DNA of 64,000 bases from Trichoplax sp. H2 (Eukaryota > Placozoa > Uniplacotomia > Trichoplacea). The number at the start of each line of letters is the position of its first letter. Positions within the stretch are counted from its first letter, which is position 1. Location: contig NOWV01000155.1 in NCBI GenBank assembly GCA_003344405.1, forward strand, positions 1 to 64,000. The letters are read 5' to 3'. Both the position numbers and the translations under genes were made by a program. Of the stretch, positions 29,701 to 40,163 are shown in pieces. Under the pieces are notes generated by a model. The model ran no database searches, had not been told where the DNA came from, and saw nothing but the letters and a program-made list of their open reading frames with translations.

Positions 29701-32511
29701 CGACATAACTCACTTTTTATCAGTGACAGTTATCTTAAATGCTTTTAAAATCACATACCAAATTATGAAAGTGAATGTTCTATTCATCATATAAAATTAT
29801 GAAATCTACTATGCGTATAATGGAAAATTACCGAGGTTTTAGTCCTTAATTCAGCGAACTCAGTCAAATAAGGGATATTCTATCCGTCTGTTCTATCTAG
29901 TTGAAGGCGTTGAATATTAAAACAGTTCAAGCTTCCCTTGAAATAGGGGCTATTAATAGTATACTATACTTTCACAGGCAGCAATAAAACTTAATTTACA
30001 ATTATAAATTCTTCTGTCTGGAATTATATCAAGGTTTCCTCGAAACTAACTTAGACTGGAAGTACAGAATAGGGCTTTAACAAGTTATTATTGTTCCCAT
30101 TGATTTTAATTTACATCACTATAGGACTTTAATTAAATTTTCATAACTTATAAATCAATGTAGCAACATTCCATATTGATTTTTGTTGACTTATGAAAGG
30201 CAACGTGTTTTCAATACTATCCATTTGTTATCCAATTAGTAAATTGTCCTTCGTGTCTGAAAAGGTTACTTAAAAGAAAGGAATGTATAGGAATGATGTC
30301 CAACTTGAATTCAGTTGTACATGAACGCCAAATAATATATCTCCATAGAGCACCTGTGTTGTAGGCTGTGCAGAATTAAAATCACAGTGAAACATTATAT
30401 TCTGATCCCGACATATTTGTAAATAAGTTTTTTAATACAATAGCAATAGCTGTTATTATTGCACAAAGCTTCCCTCATTATAATGAAAGGTAGCTTGATG
30501 ATTTAGAAATAGTAGCTACTGAAAGTCTAGTAAATCTTGTCCAACTCGAAGCTACCATAAACGCCAAATGTATTTCTACAATCTATTACGGCAGTCTACT
30601 CTGATATAATAATAGCGTTAAACTGTCCATTATTTCTATGACATTATCATAACCTTTAATTTAAACTCTGCTTTGCTTATTAAATGCATCGAAGCATAAA
30701 AAAATAGCTTATAATGCATTCCTTATTATTTGAACATACAAATAATAATCTATCAATTTCCTATAGTTAGACAAACAATAAAACCTGATAAACATTAGGT
30801 CGTTAAATATTGGGGCGGTTAACGAGAATATTATTACTATACATAGCAATGTTATTTAGTCATAGCTTAATTGAAATTATTTTCGATCTTATTAGTCAAG
30901 CTATTGTAAAGTCAATACTTTTTATGGCATTTTGCCTCTCAAGTTACTGAGGTCATCTAGCTTTACCTGTTTATCTTATACGTTGAAAGTAAATCATTTT
31001 TTTAAGTATTTTATTTAAAGACAATTAAATAGAAATTATACTTTATATCGATAGATCTTGTTATATATTAATAATTTAAATCCTAATTTTGATGTTTAAT
31101 CTTTTACACGATTGATCGCACACTTAATAACCTCTAAATTTATCGATGGTAATCCCCATTGATAACTTATCCGTATTTCTGCCTTGGGTTAGGGCTTCTC
31201 CATCTTAAGCAATGCTAATTCAAGTAGCAATTTGTGTATATTATACATGCTTCATCCTTAATCAGTTAAATTCGGGGTTACTCACGATAATGTTATTTGC
31301 CTCAGCAAAGCTACCGTATAAAATAAGTCTTAGATCTACAGCATATGGCCTATAAATATAAGGAAGGTAGATTCATTGATTGACATTGAATATTAAATCA
31401 CTGCAAATAATGTAGGATTTTCTTATAAATCTTGTCTCGTGACATTCAGTTATTACCGCAAAGCGGATAATTCATTATGCTTACTGAATAGCGTTATAAT
31501 ACGCCACTTAATAATATTTATAACCTCGATTCATAAATATACTTGCTTATTTTTATGTTATCGATTCTGTGTAAAATTAAACTAACTAAATCTACAAGAA
31601 TGATATCAATTAGCTTCAATCACTGATTGTATTATTATTCTTATAGTTAAAATGGAAGGATGTCATCTTCCTCCAACTACTCCTTATTCGCACCCAAGTC
31701 GCCCTAATGTCAATTATCATGCAATGCCCAGCGACCATAGCATAAACAAAGGTAACTATAATAAATTAGTAAAATTTTATGAATAACTATTTAACTTGTT
31801 CTATATAGTGCAATAGAGTAGGATAAGATATTGATTAGCTTATCCCTCCAATTTACTGATAAAATATTAATCGACAATTTGTTTTAATCCTTCAAATTAG
31901 CAAATCCTTATTTAGTATCGCCAAGAATATTTAAGAATGGAAAATTTTTACCACCAGGTAAGATAAGATGGTCATGATATCGTTGAGAATTGAAATACGG
32001 ATGGTTATTATAATAGTTATCAATCCCATAGTTGAAAGTAATCGAAGGTTAAACATAGCTTGTAAATAATATAGACTCAACCTTTGCATAACTACAAGGT
32101 GCATAGAAATGGGATCTTTACTGTTATATTCATAGAATGTGTATCTAGCTAATAGAAGAATCCAAAGGTGCAATGCCTAATAATCAATTATTTTATGTGT
32201 ATTAAATCATAGTGACCAAAAACTGCTCCTATCTATGGCAATTCCTGATAACTTTATTGGAAGATTCTCGTTACAAAGACATTATTTCATGGATTGATAA
32301 AAAGGAACGCATTTTTAAATTGCGCAATCCAACCGCCATTGCACACCTATGGGGATATCACAAAAATAATGATACCATGAATTATGAAAAATTAAGCCGT
32401 GGTCTACGCTATTACTATACGAAAGGCATTTTAGCTAAAGTACCACGACAACGGCTATGTTATCAATTTTTGGATGATACCGACAAAATTGCCAAGTCCG
32501 AGCTCAAATAA
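8679..32511 (+). CDS. ETS-domain transcription factor, five-exon model
   Basis: Predicted sequence-specific nuclear transcription factor that would bind GGAA/T-core sites. The model joins 8679-8736, 22343-22789, 28806-28856, 31647-31751 and 32213-32511, totalling 960 nt and 319 residues plus stop. Every junction is phase 1 with GT-AG ends (donors GTAAGT, GTTAGT, GTAAAT, GTAACT), and that shared phase is the main support for the linkage. Residues 1-226 are low-complexity and rich in Ser, Thr, Pro and Tyr, as expected of a disordered activation or repression region. Residues 227-306 are the ETS domain. No Pointed/SAM domain was found, although ETV6-type relatives usually have one; a missed exon in the 13.6-kb first intron could hold it. 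Exons 2-5 are firm. Exon 1 is less certain because it is far away. Related to the ELF and TEL (ETV6) classes, but the exact orthology is open. Confidence 0.8.
10186..10371 (+). CDS. Possible internal exon in ETS intron 1
   Basis: 186 nt, phase 0 at both ends, acceptor CAACTTTAG and donor GTAAGT. It encodes 62 residues including GVGMVKAPFITFNIPIVYG and an Asn/Asp/Thr-rich end. It does not fit the phase of the ETS exons, so it would belong to a nested gene. The antisense 80-codon frame here is hydrophobic and looks like a shadow. Chance remains a fair explanation. Confidence 0.22.
14105..14389 (+). repeat. Dispersed repeat family 2, copy 1
   Basis: Similar to 51046-51372 in three blocks. The first is ATGATTCTGT followed by CAT and GTCCGACT. 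The middle runs TTGAAT(G/A)AA then AGTTCTC and AAAGGC(G/A)TCTAA. The end is TTTG(T/C)TTTACGT, CCTTGT and CTGGTT. It carries a TATA-like GGGTATATAAGCCC at 14213-14226, so it could be an old LTR. The sequence between the blocks has diverged. Confidence 0.45.
14613..14937 (+). repeat. Recent 146-bp direct duplication, period 179
   Basis: 14613-14758 and 14792-14937 are identical except for two substitutions (C/T and A/T). They are separated by 33 bp that contain a 24-bp palindrome. No gene overlaps it other than intron 1 of the ETS model. Confidence 0.95.
14769..14792. repeat. 24-bp palindrome at duplication junction
   Basis: Arms AGATAGAGAAG and CTTCTCTATCT pair perfectly (11 bp) around a 2-nt centre, just before the second duplication copy and overlapping its first base. 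Confidence 0.9.
16040..16087 (+). repeat. 24-bp tandem repeat, two copies
   Basis: Two adjacent 24-mers starting ATTCTTAATCTAAATTTTCA, differing at one base near the 3' end. Confidence 0.9.
22343..22789 (+). CDS. ETS gene, exon 2 (Ser/Thr/Pro/Tyr-rich region)
   Basis: A 447-nt stretch, open in the frame that continues phase 1 from both neighbours and clearly richer in GC than its surroundings. It encodes about 149 residues with many Thr, Ser, Pro, Tyr, His and Asn, and ends in FSAEG. The acceptor is AAACAAG at 22336-22342, lying after an in-frame stop at 22321. The donor is GTTAGT at 22790. An alternative acceptor at 22360-22361 would give phase 2 and would not join exon 1. The longer ATG-less frame shifted by one base is a shadow. 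This is probably an intrinsically disordered transactivation segment. Confidence 0.72.
23480..23520. repeat. Nested inverted repeat (stem-loop)
   Basis: Outer arms TTTCTAC and GTAGAAA and inner arms CAGGT and ACCTG pair perfectly around a TCAGT loop. No host gene or RNA family is recognised. Confidence 0.5.
24830..24927 (+). CDS. Possible small exon in ETS intron 2
   Basis: 98 nt between AACTTAAG and GTAAAT, phase 0 to 2, with locally raised GC. It encodes SAINQWQRLNLTFQMHRVIA followed by NSDDEKSKHAVA. The phase is incompatible with the ETS model and no family is recognised. Confidence 0.18.
26890..27115 (-). repeat. Degenerate tandem repeat, unit about 75 bp, about three copies
   Basis: Units around 26895, 26970 and 27046 share the pattern TACC.GTA.C followed by CT and ending near ATATTGGC. 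On the minus strand the units read as related peptides: IEFGTDNLNAILGN, LELDTGNLKVIIGN and SDTGSGNIIRK. The frames differ between units, so any protein repeat is now broken. Confidence 0.4.
28806..28856 (+). CDS. ETS gene, exon 3 (short)
   Basis: A 51-nt exon between acceptor CTCTTAG and donor GTAAAT, phase 1 at both ends. It encodes NPYWQGYPDGPSPLLR between two split Gly/Val codons. The aromatic, Pro and Gly-rich composition continues that of exon 2. Because it is a multiple of three, skipping it would keep the frame. Confidence 0.65.
28857..31646 (+). other. Intron 3 of the ETS gene
   Basis: About 2.8 kb of AT-rich sequence. A possible 30-nt phase-compatible microexon sits at 29231-29260. 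No other feature is visible. The last intron (31752-32212, 461 nt) contains only a spurious antisense frame. Confidence 0.55.
31647..31751 (+). CDS. ETS gene, exon 4
   Basis: A 105-nt exon with acceptor TTATAG and donor GTAACT, phase 1 at both ends. It encodes about 35 residues starting with KMEGCHLPPTTPYSHPS and ending with INK. It leads directly into the ETS-domain exon 461 nt downstream and can also be skipped in frame. Confidence 0.7.
32213..32511 (+). CDS. ETS gene, exon 5: ETS DNA-binding domain and C-terminus
   Basis: Contains the whole winged helix-turn-helix ETS domain (model residues 227-306), with opening YLWQFL, IFKL, LWGYHKN, MNYEKLSR, LRYYY and GILAKV followed by QRLCYQF. The two invariant recognition-helix arginines are R283 and R286. 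The usual Ala between them (SRALR) is Gly here (SRGLR). The DSRY stretch near the start resembles ETV6/TEL, while the GILAKV/YQF end resembles ELF factors. Only 13 residues follow the domain before TAA. The exon begins after ATAG, with TG completing a split Val codon. The family call is close to certain. Confidence 0.95.
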
Positions 32512-35500
32512 TTTGAACATTTTACAATCTATGTTTGGTTTGGTAATCGGATATGGAGTCTATTCATTGATCATCTTTTAATTTTATATTCACTCAAGAA
32601 TGTACAAGTACTATTTCTGTTCCGTAAGAGATATATGAATATAAATATTATATTATCTATGCTCAAGATGACCATGATACTTTGCTTATTCTTATTATCA
32701 CCTAAATTGGATTGGATTATATACTCACTATGAAGAAAATTCAGCCTAAGATCTATGAGCTTAATATACGTAATGACATCTCGCTATTAATGGTCTTACA
32801 AATTTAAGTGATGTACTACCGATAATTCAATTTAAATGTTTTAAATTCATATAATCCTAATATCTATGTTTGAAATCTATTTCTTGAAAGAATTTCATTT
32901 CATTTCTTGCCAATAGAATTATTTCATTTAATTCAGCTTCGTAAGTAAGTTTCATATTTGCATGTAAATTATATATGTATAGTATGATATTGTAACGTTC
33001 ATGGCAATAGTAACAATTTGAAAATGTGAATGTATATTAACTATAGCCTTAATTGCTATTACTTTTTAATCCAATAATGAAGGTTATTGCAAAGTAACAT
33101 TGATAGCTGTAGTATCCACTACTATTTTACTTCCTAACTTTGCATTCAAACGTTCATGTTAACAAGCAGAATGTTATTTCAGTTTATTATTGCAATAGAA
33201 AATAATTTAAAGAGCTACGCATGCATTATTTTAAATTGTAATCAATTTTGCAATAGCGCTCTGTTTAATATTATATGCTGAATGCTAGCAAATCCAAGTG
33301 TAGACTACTTGCTACTATAACTAAAATACATGATACGCCAAAAACCTGTAAGTGAGAATGCGATCATTTTTCCTTCGAGATGAAAACAATCCTGATATTT
33401 ATCTACGATATTAGCTACTCTATATAAAAATACAGATTCAAGTATGCTAGATATCTTCTAATTAATTTTATATCGCCTGATCATTTTATTAATCAAGATG
33501 TCTAAAAGTGTGTTGTAATTGATGCCGTGTGCTTATAATGTCCATCTAGTATCTTAATACAGCCTCAAGCCTGTGCAGGAAGATAGAATGGAAGTTTTAC
33601 TAGTAAATTTGATTAGAATATGCCAGATGTTATAATCCTTCCTTACGTTATGTTATTTACGTTGAAATTAACAATAAAATATAAGTGAAGCAATTAAATA
33701 TATATCTGTCATTATTACGTATACGGCTGTGATGTGGTGATGCCGAAAGGAACATCGTGCTTAACATACAACACAACTCAAATTTTCACTCGGAAATCAT
33801 AATACGTGCTACCTTAGTAAGATGAGCATGGATAAATGTATGAGTATGAGTATAACACATTTCAGATAGAATCAAATTAGGTAAGTTTTGTAACTTCAAA
33901 ATTGAGTACAGAACATGGAAATTACACTGCTTTAAAATGCAGCCGAAGAATCATAAACACAAATCGCGGCTTTTTTAATCCTCGATGTCGTGTTTTCAGT
34001 CCTACCAGTATTATTTCATCATTGGTCAGGAAGAAATAGTAAAAAACGCGGTTCCTTAGCAATATGTAGGGAAAACGAGTGGTTTATAACCGTAATTACG
34101 TCAGATATTAAATTGAAAAGAATTCGATAAACGTGGTAGTTGTTAGTAAGCGGTGGGATTATAAAAAAATCATAAAATCGCGCTTACACCGGTAACTCAT
34201 AAGGATGCAAGTAGGCAGTAACTAGTGTTTTAGCAAAATTATAGAATTTAGGTCAGTAAAGCTAGGTTTATTTAAAAGATATCTGCATTTCAACGTAAAT
34301 CGTAAAATAATCGATAAATTGTAGCTCTATTTCCGTAACATTTCTCAGAGTTCCAGTGAAGATATCTATATCAAGGACTTCAAATGGCTCTCAAACATGT
34401 AAATCCATTAGTAATAGCAGTGTTAAAACTGAAATTGAACCGAATTTCATCAACGTTTAAGATCAATGTAAGCCAGTAGAAATTAAAGAACCTGAAATGG
34501 CTCTGCCAACAATTCTAGAGGCTCATAACGTTCAGCTGGTGGTTTGGGCTTAGATATTGAGGCTCAGAAACGCGAAACCCAATGATATGTGATGATCACG
34601 GAGTCGGCTAATCGGAAAAATGAATTTTGCTAAGTTTTGGAGACTCCCTTAGATCAATCTTAGAATAGCACTCTTTTTCCTTTGTATTTTATCCAGAATA
34701 GAATATTGGCTGCTTTCTTATTTTATTTACTGGATGTTACGGTAAGCCTATATTGACAACAAAAGATGATCCTAAATTACAGAAAAGCTGCTACCCATAC
34801 GCAATAAAATTCAATATCAAATATGTAAACAGCCTACCATAAATAATAGTTGCGTTAAAGCGTTAAGTATTATGTAGTGTAGGGTTATTAACGTTGCTAT
34901 CACTCTACTAAGACATACGCTACTACTGTAGAATTGAGCTTTTCTAGCGGTAAGGTAACATCGAAACAATAAATCATTCTCTACTGGTGGATACCAGCTC
35001 AGTCTGCATTACTAGTACCGTAAATAAATTTAGTTCAATTATAATTAAGTAAAAAATAATGATAATCATCAGACGAACAAATATCAATACTTGATACTTC
35101 TCTATTTTTAGCGATGACACGGTTTGCGAACAGAGAACAAAAATCCATTTACTATTGCACGATAGTTTAGTTCAAGTAAATAATTATAATTACCTTGTAA
35201 TGTAGATGCTTAAATTATTATAAAACTGTGCATCATTACTTTAAGTGTAAATAAAGGGAAATGTTATTCTTAGCCATTAGTCAGGAGCTACAGTTCTGAG
35301 AATCTGAATTATGAAGTAATAATAATCACAGTACCTGAAGTTCCTTGTGTCAGATACAATGCCATTTGTAGTATATCTATTTACAGTTTACAAAATTTTA
35401 CGTATGTGAATTCAATGCTAAATAATAATCATATGTATTTACTCGAGACATCACCGCAGTTATTTACAAGGATGAGATAGCGCCTATCTAAAACTATTTC

Positions 35501-36162
35501 ACTTCTATTTTCCAGTATCTTACTTCAGCATTATGGACCTGCTATTAAGGAGGCCGACATCTGTGAATATTCATAGGATGCTGTAAATTCATTCAAAAAT
35601 AACGTAAAAATCGACAAGATCAAATTACTGCTTAGTCATCTTTACTGCAAGAAGCTATAAACATCAATCGTAGACCTTGCTGTCTCTAGTGAAACAGCTA
35701 CAGAAAAGCTACTGTATCTATTAGCAATAGCATTTGAATATTAATCATCTCTGCATAAGCTAGCTTTGAGACCACATTTCCGATATCATTTTCGAAAGAC
35801 AAATTATTTGGGCTGGTATCATATTATTATTCTCATTTAAAATTTGATAATGCATCTATTTTGACCACTTTACAGGGCTGTATGATATTGCTGTTATGTA
35901 CCTTGTATTAGATTGTATAGATGGTTCTATTTAATATAGTCAGATATCTAGGAATCGATATTATTATGACGCTAATATTAGATGACTACGTCACTGTCAT
36001 CGAAATAACTTAGATATGGATGTATGGTTTACGATAATGTTATATTTTAATATTGTTAGAAGTACTATTTTAGGAATTGTTGTTATTAGTAATAAACTAA
36101 GCTTATTATAATATTATGAGATATAGTAATAAGTTATTAGTAAGTACTAGAATATAGGAGTT
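32512..36162. other. Region downstream of the ETS gene, no certain gene
   Basis: Contains the ETS 3' UTR, whose end is not marked by a clear AATAAA in the first 500 bp. A GC-richer stretch at about 33.9-34.65 kb has several short protein-like frames in different phases and may be transposon debris. Confidence 0.4.
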
Positions 36163-36530
36163 TGACAGGGCTCACAATCGTAGTAGTTGTTTGTTACCTC
36201 GAAAGTCTGTATTTGATAATTTAATCATAGTAACATGTTTCTTATTGAAATACGTTGATAGCGTAGTAAATATGTTTATAACAACTGAAAGAGTATATAA
36301 GTAGGACTGTCATCAATAAAAAGTTGTTTTGGTTAAGAATAAGTAGTGTGATGGTTATATACCATATATTGTGTAGAGAGAGTTTAGTGTCTACTTCGCA
36401 ATGATTCCAATTACATACCGTAGGCTAGGGAAGTAATTCTGCAGATTGAGGTATAGTTTATTACAAGTAAAGTGATGTTTTTCTTGAGTCACTAGGGTAG
36501 TTGTGGCATAATTGGTGGCAGCGCTGGAAT
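36163..36530 (+). mobile_element. LTR-retrotransposon remnant: LTR-like sequence plus primer binding site
   Basis: TGGTGGCAGCGCTGGAAT at 36513-36530 matches, at 16 of 18 bases, the complement of the 3' end of eukaryotic tRNA-Leu (…CCACCGCTGCCACCA), the usual minus-strand primer site. It sits 4 nt after a CA (36507-36508), the expected LTR 3' end. Upstream are a TATA box (TATATAAG, 36294-36301) and AATAAA (36315-36320). The 5' boundary is a guess: TG at 36163 is one candidate and the LTR may begin earlier. I found no 3' LTR, gag or pol, so this is a fragment or non-autonomous copy. Confidence 0.5.
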
Positions 36531-36666
36531 GACTGTTAATTACTATATTGGAAAATAATGATTACTAATATTAGCCAGCTAGCTAATTATGGTAAATAGA
36601 TGTATGTAACTTGATGTATTGTAATTGAGAAGATTCCCTGCACCTTTATGGTGTTGAATAGTAACT

Positions 36667-37287
36667 GAAGAGTGATGATATATTGAGCAGATTGAACTGT
36701 ACATTTGTGATAAAATCCGATCACGAAAATCTCAAAGTTGTAGAAAATTAGAATTTTATTAGATCTAATACAAAGACTAGCTTCTCACAGCTTTACTCTA
36801 GCTGAATACAAATACTGTGAGACTTCTAGAAAAAAGAATCAGATAATCTAATGTCTATTGCTTTTATACTCTTTGTAGCCTTCGCAGCTACAATCAGCAT
36901 AGCAGCATTCTACCATATATTACACATATTCAACTTATTATTAGTTACAGTATTTCATAGCGAACCATCGTTAATCCGATATAGAAATGATCACAGTATT
37001 TTCGTAGATACGAGTACTATTCCTACCCCTCAGAGTACATATGAACATAGCAAATCCTAGTATATGATGTATAATTCTATTTCTACATCTAACCTTATTA
37101 ATAGCTCAATACCTTACTGTATATATAGTCGACTATCTGTACTCTAGCATAGAGTAGAGTCTATCCTTACAGTCTATAATTATGGGCTACTAAGTATATC
37201 ATAAGATAAATATAGAAAAGACACTACCGTACATCATACTAAACATGGCTAATAGTCTACAATCACAATACTAAGTTACTTTACAAC
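36667..37287 (+). repeat. Dispersed repeat family 1, copy B
   Basis: Partner of 3063-3654. It begins about 140 bp downstream of the tRNA-Leu-type primer binding site at 36513, so it may be internal sequence of an LTR element. It carries an intact small reading frame (36851-37060). An 8-bp inverted repeat TCTCACAG/CTGTGAGA just before that frame is not kept in copy A. Confidence 0.8.
36851..37060 (+). CDS. Small hydrophobic ORF conserved between two repeat copies
   Basis: A 69-residue frame starting MSIAFILFVAFAATIS, with a membrane-helix-like N-terminal half of about 35 residues and a polar C-terminal half (PSLIRY, FVDTS, PQST). The matching region of copy A encodes FILFVAFAATI, FY.ILH, PSLI.Y, VD and QST at the same places. 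By my hand count, differences fall about 12, 12 and 20 at codon positions 1, 2 and 3, and nine codons differ only synonymously. This suggests past protein-level constraint. The product is not recognised. It may be a small transposon-borne protein or a decayed gene family. Confidence 0.4.
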   Translation: MSIAFILFVAFAATISIAAFYHILHIFNLLLVTVFHSEPSLIRYRNDHSIFVDTSTIPTPQSTYEHSKS

Positions 37288-40056
37288 ATTAAAACTCATT
37301 GATAACCTATTTGAGGATATATTGAATAGTGGTTAACGCTATTGCCGTATACTGATCAAACAAAAAATAGTAAGAACGGCAGAGATGAACTTAGAGTAGA
37401 CTTTGCTTCTTTTGAGCTCAGGTTATTTTAGTTTGGATTCTCGTTCCATTTAATTATTTTTCTACTATTCTTTGACTCTGTAATGAAGGCCTTTTTAAAT
37501 TCTATCTAAGTGAAATAATTATTTTTTGAGAATTAGACTAAGTTAGGCAGAATAGCTGCAATACTTTTATTACAGATATAGACCAAAAAATTGCGAAAGC
37601 AATATTTTTTTATACAATCTACATATCAAGATTTCTCAAATAATATCGTTCATATGGATTCTTGCTAAGAAACCGGTAAGATTTCTACGAAAGTGAACGC
37701 AGTATAAATGTTACATTAGTAAAAATTGATTGTTAAATTAAGTATAAAATTTAAAGTAGTAGCAGTGTTCCGATAGAATTACAGCTTGACCACTGTTGTA
37801 CATAGATAATCTCTGTCAGACATGACCAGTTACGGTATTTATTAACTTTGATCTAAGCATTGAAAAGAGTACCGTATCAATTATATCTGTTTAACTAATA
37901 AGTAACCAATTTCATTAATTCTAGTGCTAGCCAAGTTCAGAAAGGTTGGAAAGAATACCTTTTATATAATAATGGGAATCGGTTTATGAATAAAGTATTT
38001 GTAAGTCCTATAACTTTCCAAAAATTAAAAATTTCAATTTAATTATCGTCCATCTGTTTCTTGTAAAGTAAAATGATGAGAAATATTAATAAATATTTAA
38101 TTTATTAACTCCTTATTTCATAATGCTTACAAAATTTATATACCGGAAAACCCCAAGAATGACGATAGGAACACAAATTTATTGATTATTGGCAGCTGTT
38201 AGAACTGGAAGATTTCATTATTTTGCGGGAGCCAATAGTTAAATTATTAAGTTAAAATAGAAATTTGGTAAATGGTAGAGTCTGCTTTCAACTTATCCTT
38301 TACAATTTGTTGTGTAAATACTATTTATCGTCTATCTAGCATAGATAGCATTGCAATTAACTTAAAAAGATTCCTTAGAACTTCGATATAGCTACTACAA
38401 ATATCGTTAACAATAGCAGTCATCATTCTCACTTTTTAACTAAAATATTGCAATATAACATAATGATAGGGGTATGTATTGCAATGCAATTTAACTGAAA
38501 AAGATCAATCAGAAATCAGAAATAGTTTCTACAAAATGCTATTACTTCAACAGTATTATCTTTTTCGACTCTACAGGACGTCCATCAAGGTATTGGAAAT
38601 CATTCATGATAGATATCTTAAAAAATAGCTAACAAGTAAGGAAGTAATCAAATTTTTCGTTCCAAATGTTGGCTATGCTTATGGCTAACGCCATATTATT
38701 GCTGATGTATAGTATCTAATTGCAATCCGGCAATACAGTATAAGACGATAGGCTAGCTGAGCAATAGAATAAAAGTTTTCAATCTCTTGGGCTTACTTTC
38801 TGCAACATAGCAGCTGAATACAACTCATTTTTAAAATACTAGATACTGCAACTTGCCACAGTAGCAGAACAGGATAGGTGGATAGACAGAGTAATAAGTT
38901 TATAACATACATGGTTTTGATTTGCATAGGAAAACTCGCTCGTTAGACTACATGAATAATTCAATATCTAACTTATACCTTCGCCCTATCATTATATATT
39001 CTGATCAAGGTAACGCCAACAGTGTTGAAAATGAAGTTCACTGCCTACAATTATTCCTAGCCATGGCACTAAGTATTTATCCACTATTATTATAGTGTAC
39101 TGTAGTTTTGGTTGTTTAAAAACAGCAAACAGTTACAAATTTCATAATTTAAATGGATGCCAGTATTAATTTTTGCGTTAATCAAGAGTAAGATTGAATT
39201 ATAAAAGTATTCTTGCCCCACTCCTCTCATGTTACTATTATAAGCCTAAGTACAAGAATAAAACGTAAAATACCAAAAGTCTAACTTTTATTGTTACAAT
39301 AACAGTCTGGACTTTTTATTATGACACAGATGGTTTAATAGTTAGGCTATTGGTAAATTAAGTAATAAATTATCAATGAGCTAATTCTGTAAACAATAAA
39401 AATGTCATTTTCCCATAAGATATTGACGTAATCTTAAAAGCAAGCCCACTCTCTTCACGATATCGAATTAATTATGTCATGGGATTTGTGAAACAGAAAT
39501 ATGCAAAAACAAAGTCTAATCATTGAAATCAATTAAAGACATGCAAGAAGTCGTTAAGTAAATGAATCTAGTTAGGAAATAGAGTTAGCTAAATCTGAAT
39601 AGAAATATCTTTTCTTTGGCGTTTCTTCCAACAACCATCATCAAATGCCGATCGCCAAGCCAATTTCAAAATCACAACTGGCAAAGATTAATTCTATAAA
39701 ATCTTAAAGTTTATTTTGAAACTTTCTTCTTGAAATATCCTTGTAATGAGCTATTATTTAGCCATGATAAATTAATATCAGGTGCTATATCTACAGCATG
39801 AAAGAAAACTAACCGCTGTCTATCAATTAGAATAAGAAATAACGCATTCAATGTGAATGAAATAATCGACAGCAAGATTCATGTATTATATCGTCAAGAA
39901 AGATTCTATTTATCTAATAAGACTTTCTTACGCATACCACTTAATTTTATACGTATTGTTAGTCAAAATGAACTCTGTAATCAGAGCTATAACAACCAGC
40001 CACCATTTTCGATGGTATCCTAAATCTATTTGCCGTGGTAAGAGAATAATAATTCA
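37288..40056. other. Intergenic between repeat copy B and the GPCR, no gene recognised
   Basis: AT-rich, with no 3' LTR matching the element at 36.2 kb and no coding region I can support. Confidence 0.45.
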
Positions 40057-40062
40057 TTTATT
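40057..40062 (-). promoter_or_regulatory. Poly(A) signal of the GPCR gene
   Basis: AATAAA on the minus strand (TTTATT on plus), about 100 nt after the receptor stop codon. It is the nearest canonical hexamer downstream of the stop. Confidence 0.5.
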
Positions 40063-40163
40063 TCTCCCCTTTTAAGAGTATCTGTATTAAATTTATTCAT
40101 GTAGTCATGAATATTATAGAAACTGTAGCATTGAACTAGATGGCTGTTCTGAACTTTAATAAT

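Noticed and set aside
31931-32173. Minus-strand 80-codon frame
   Set aside because: Lies in the last ETS intron, is hydrophobic and low in complexity, and matches no family.
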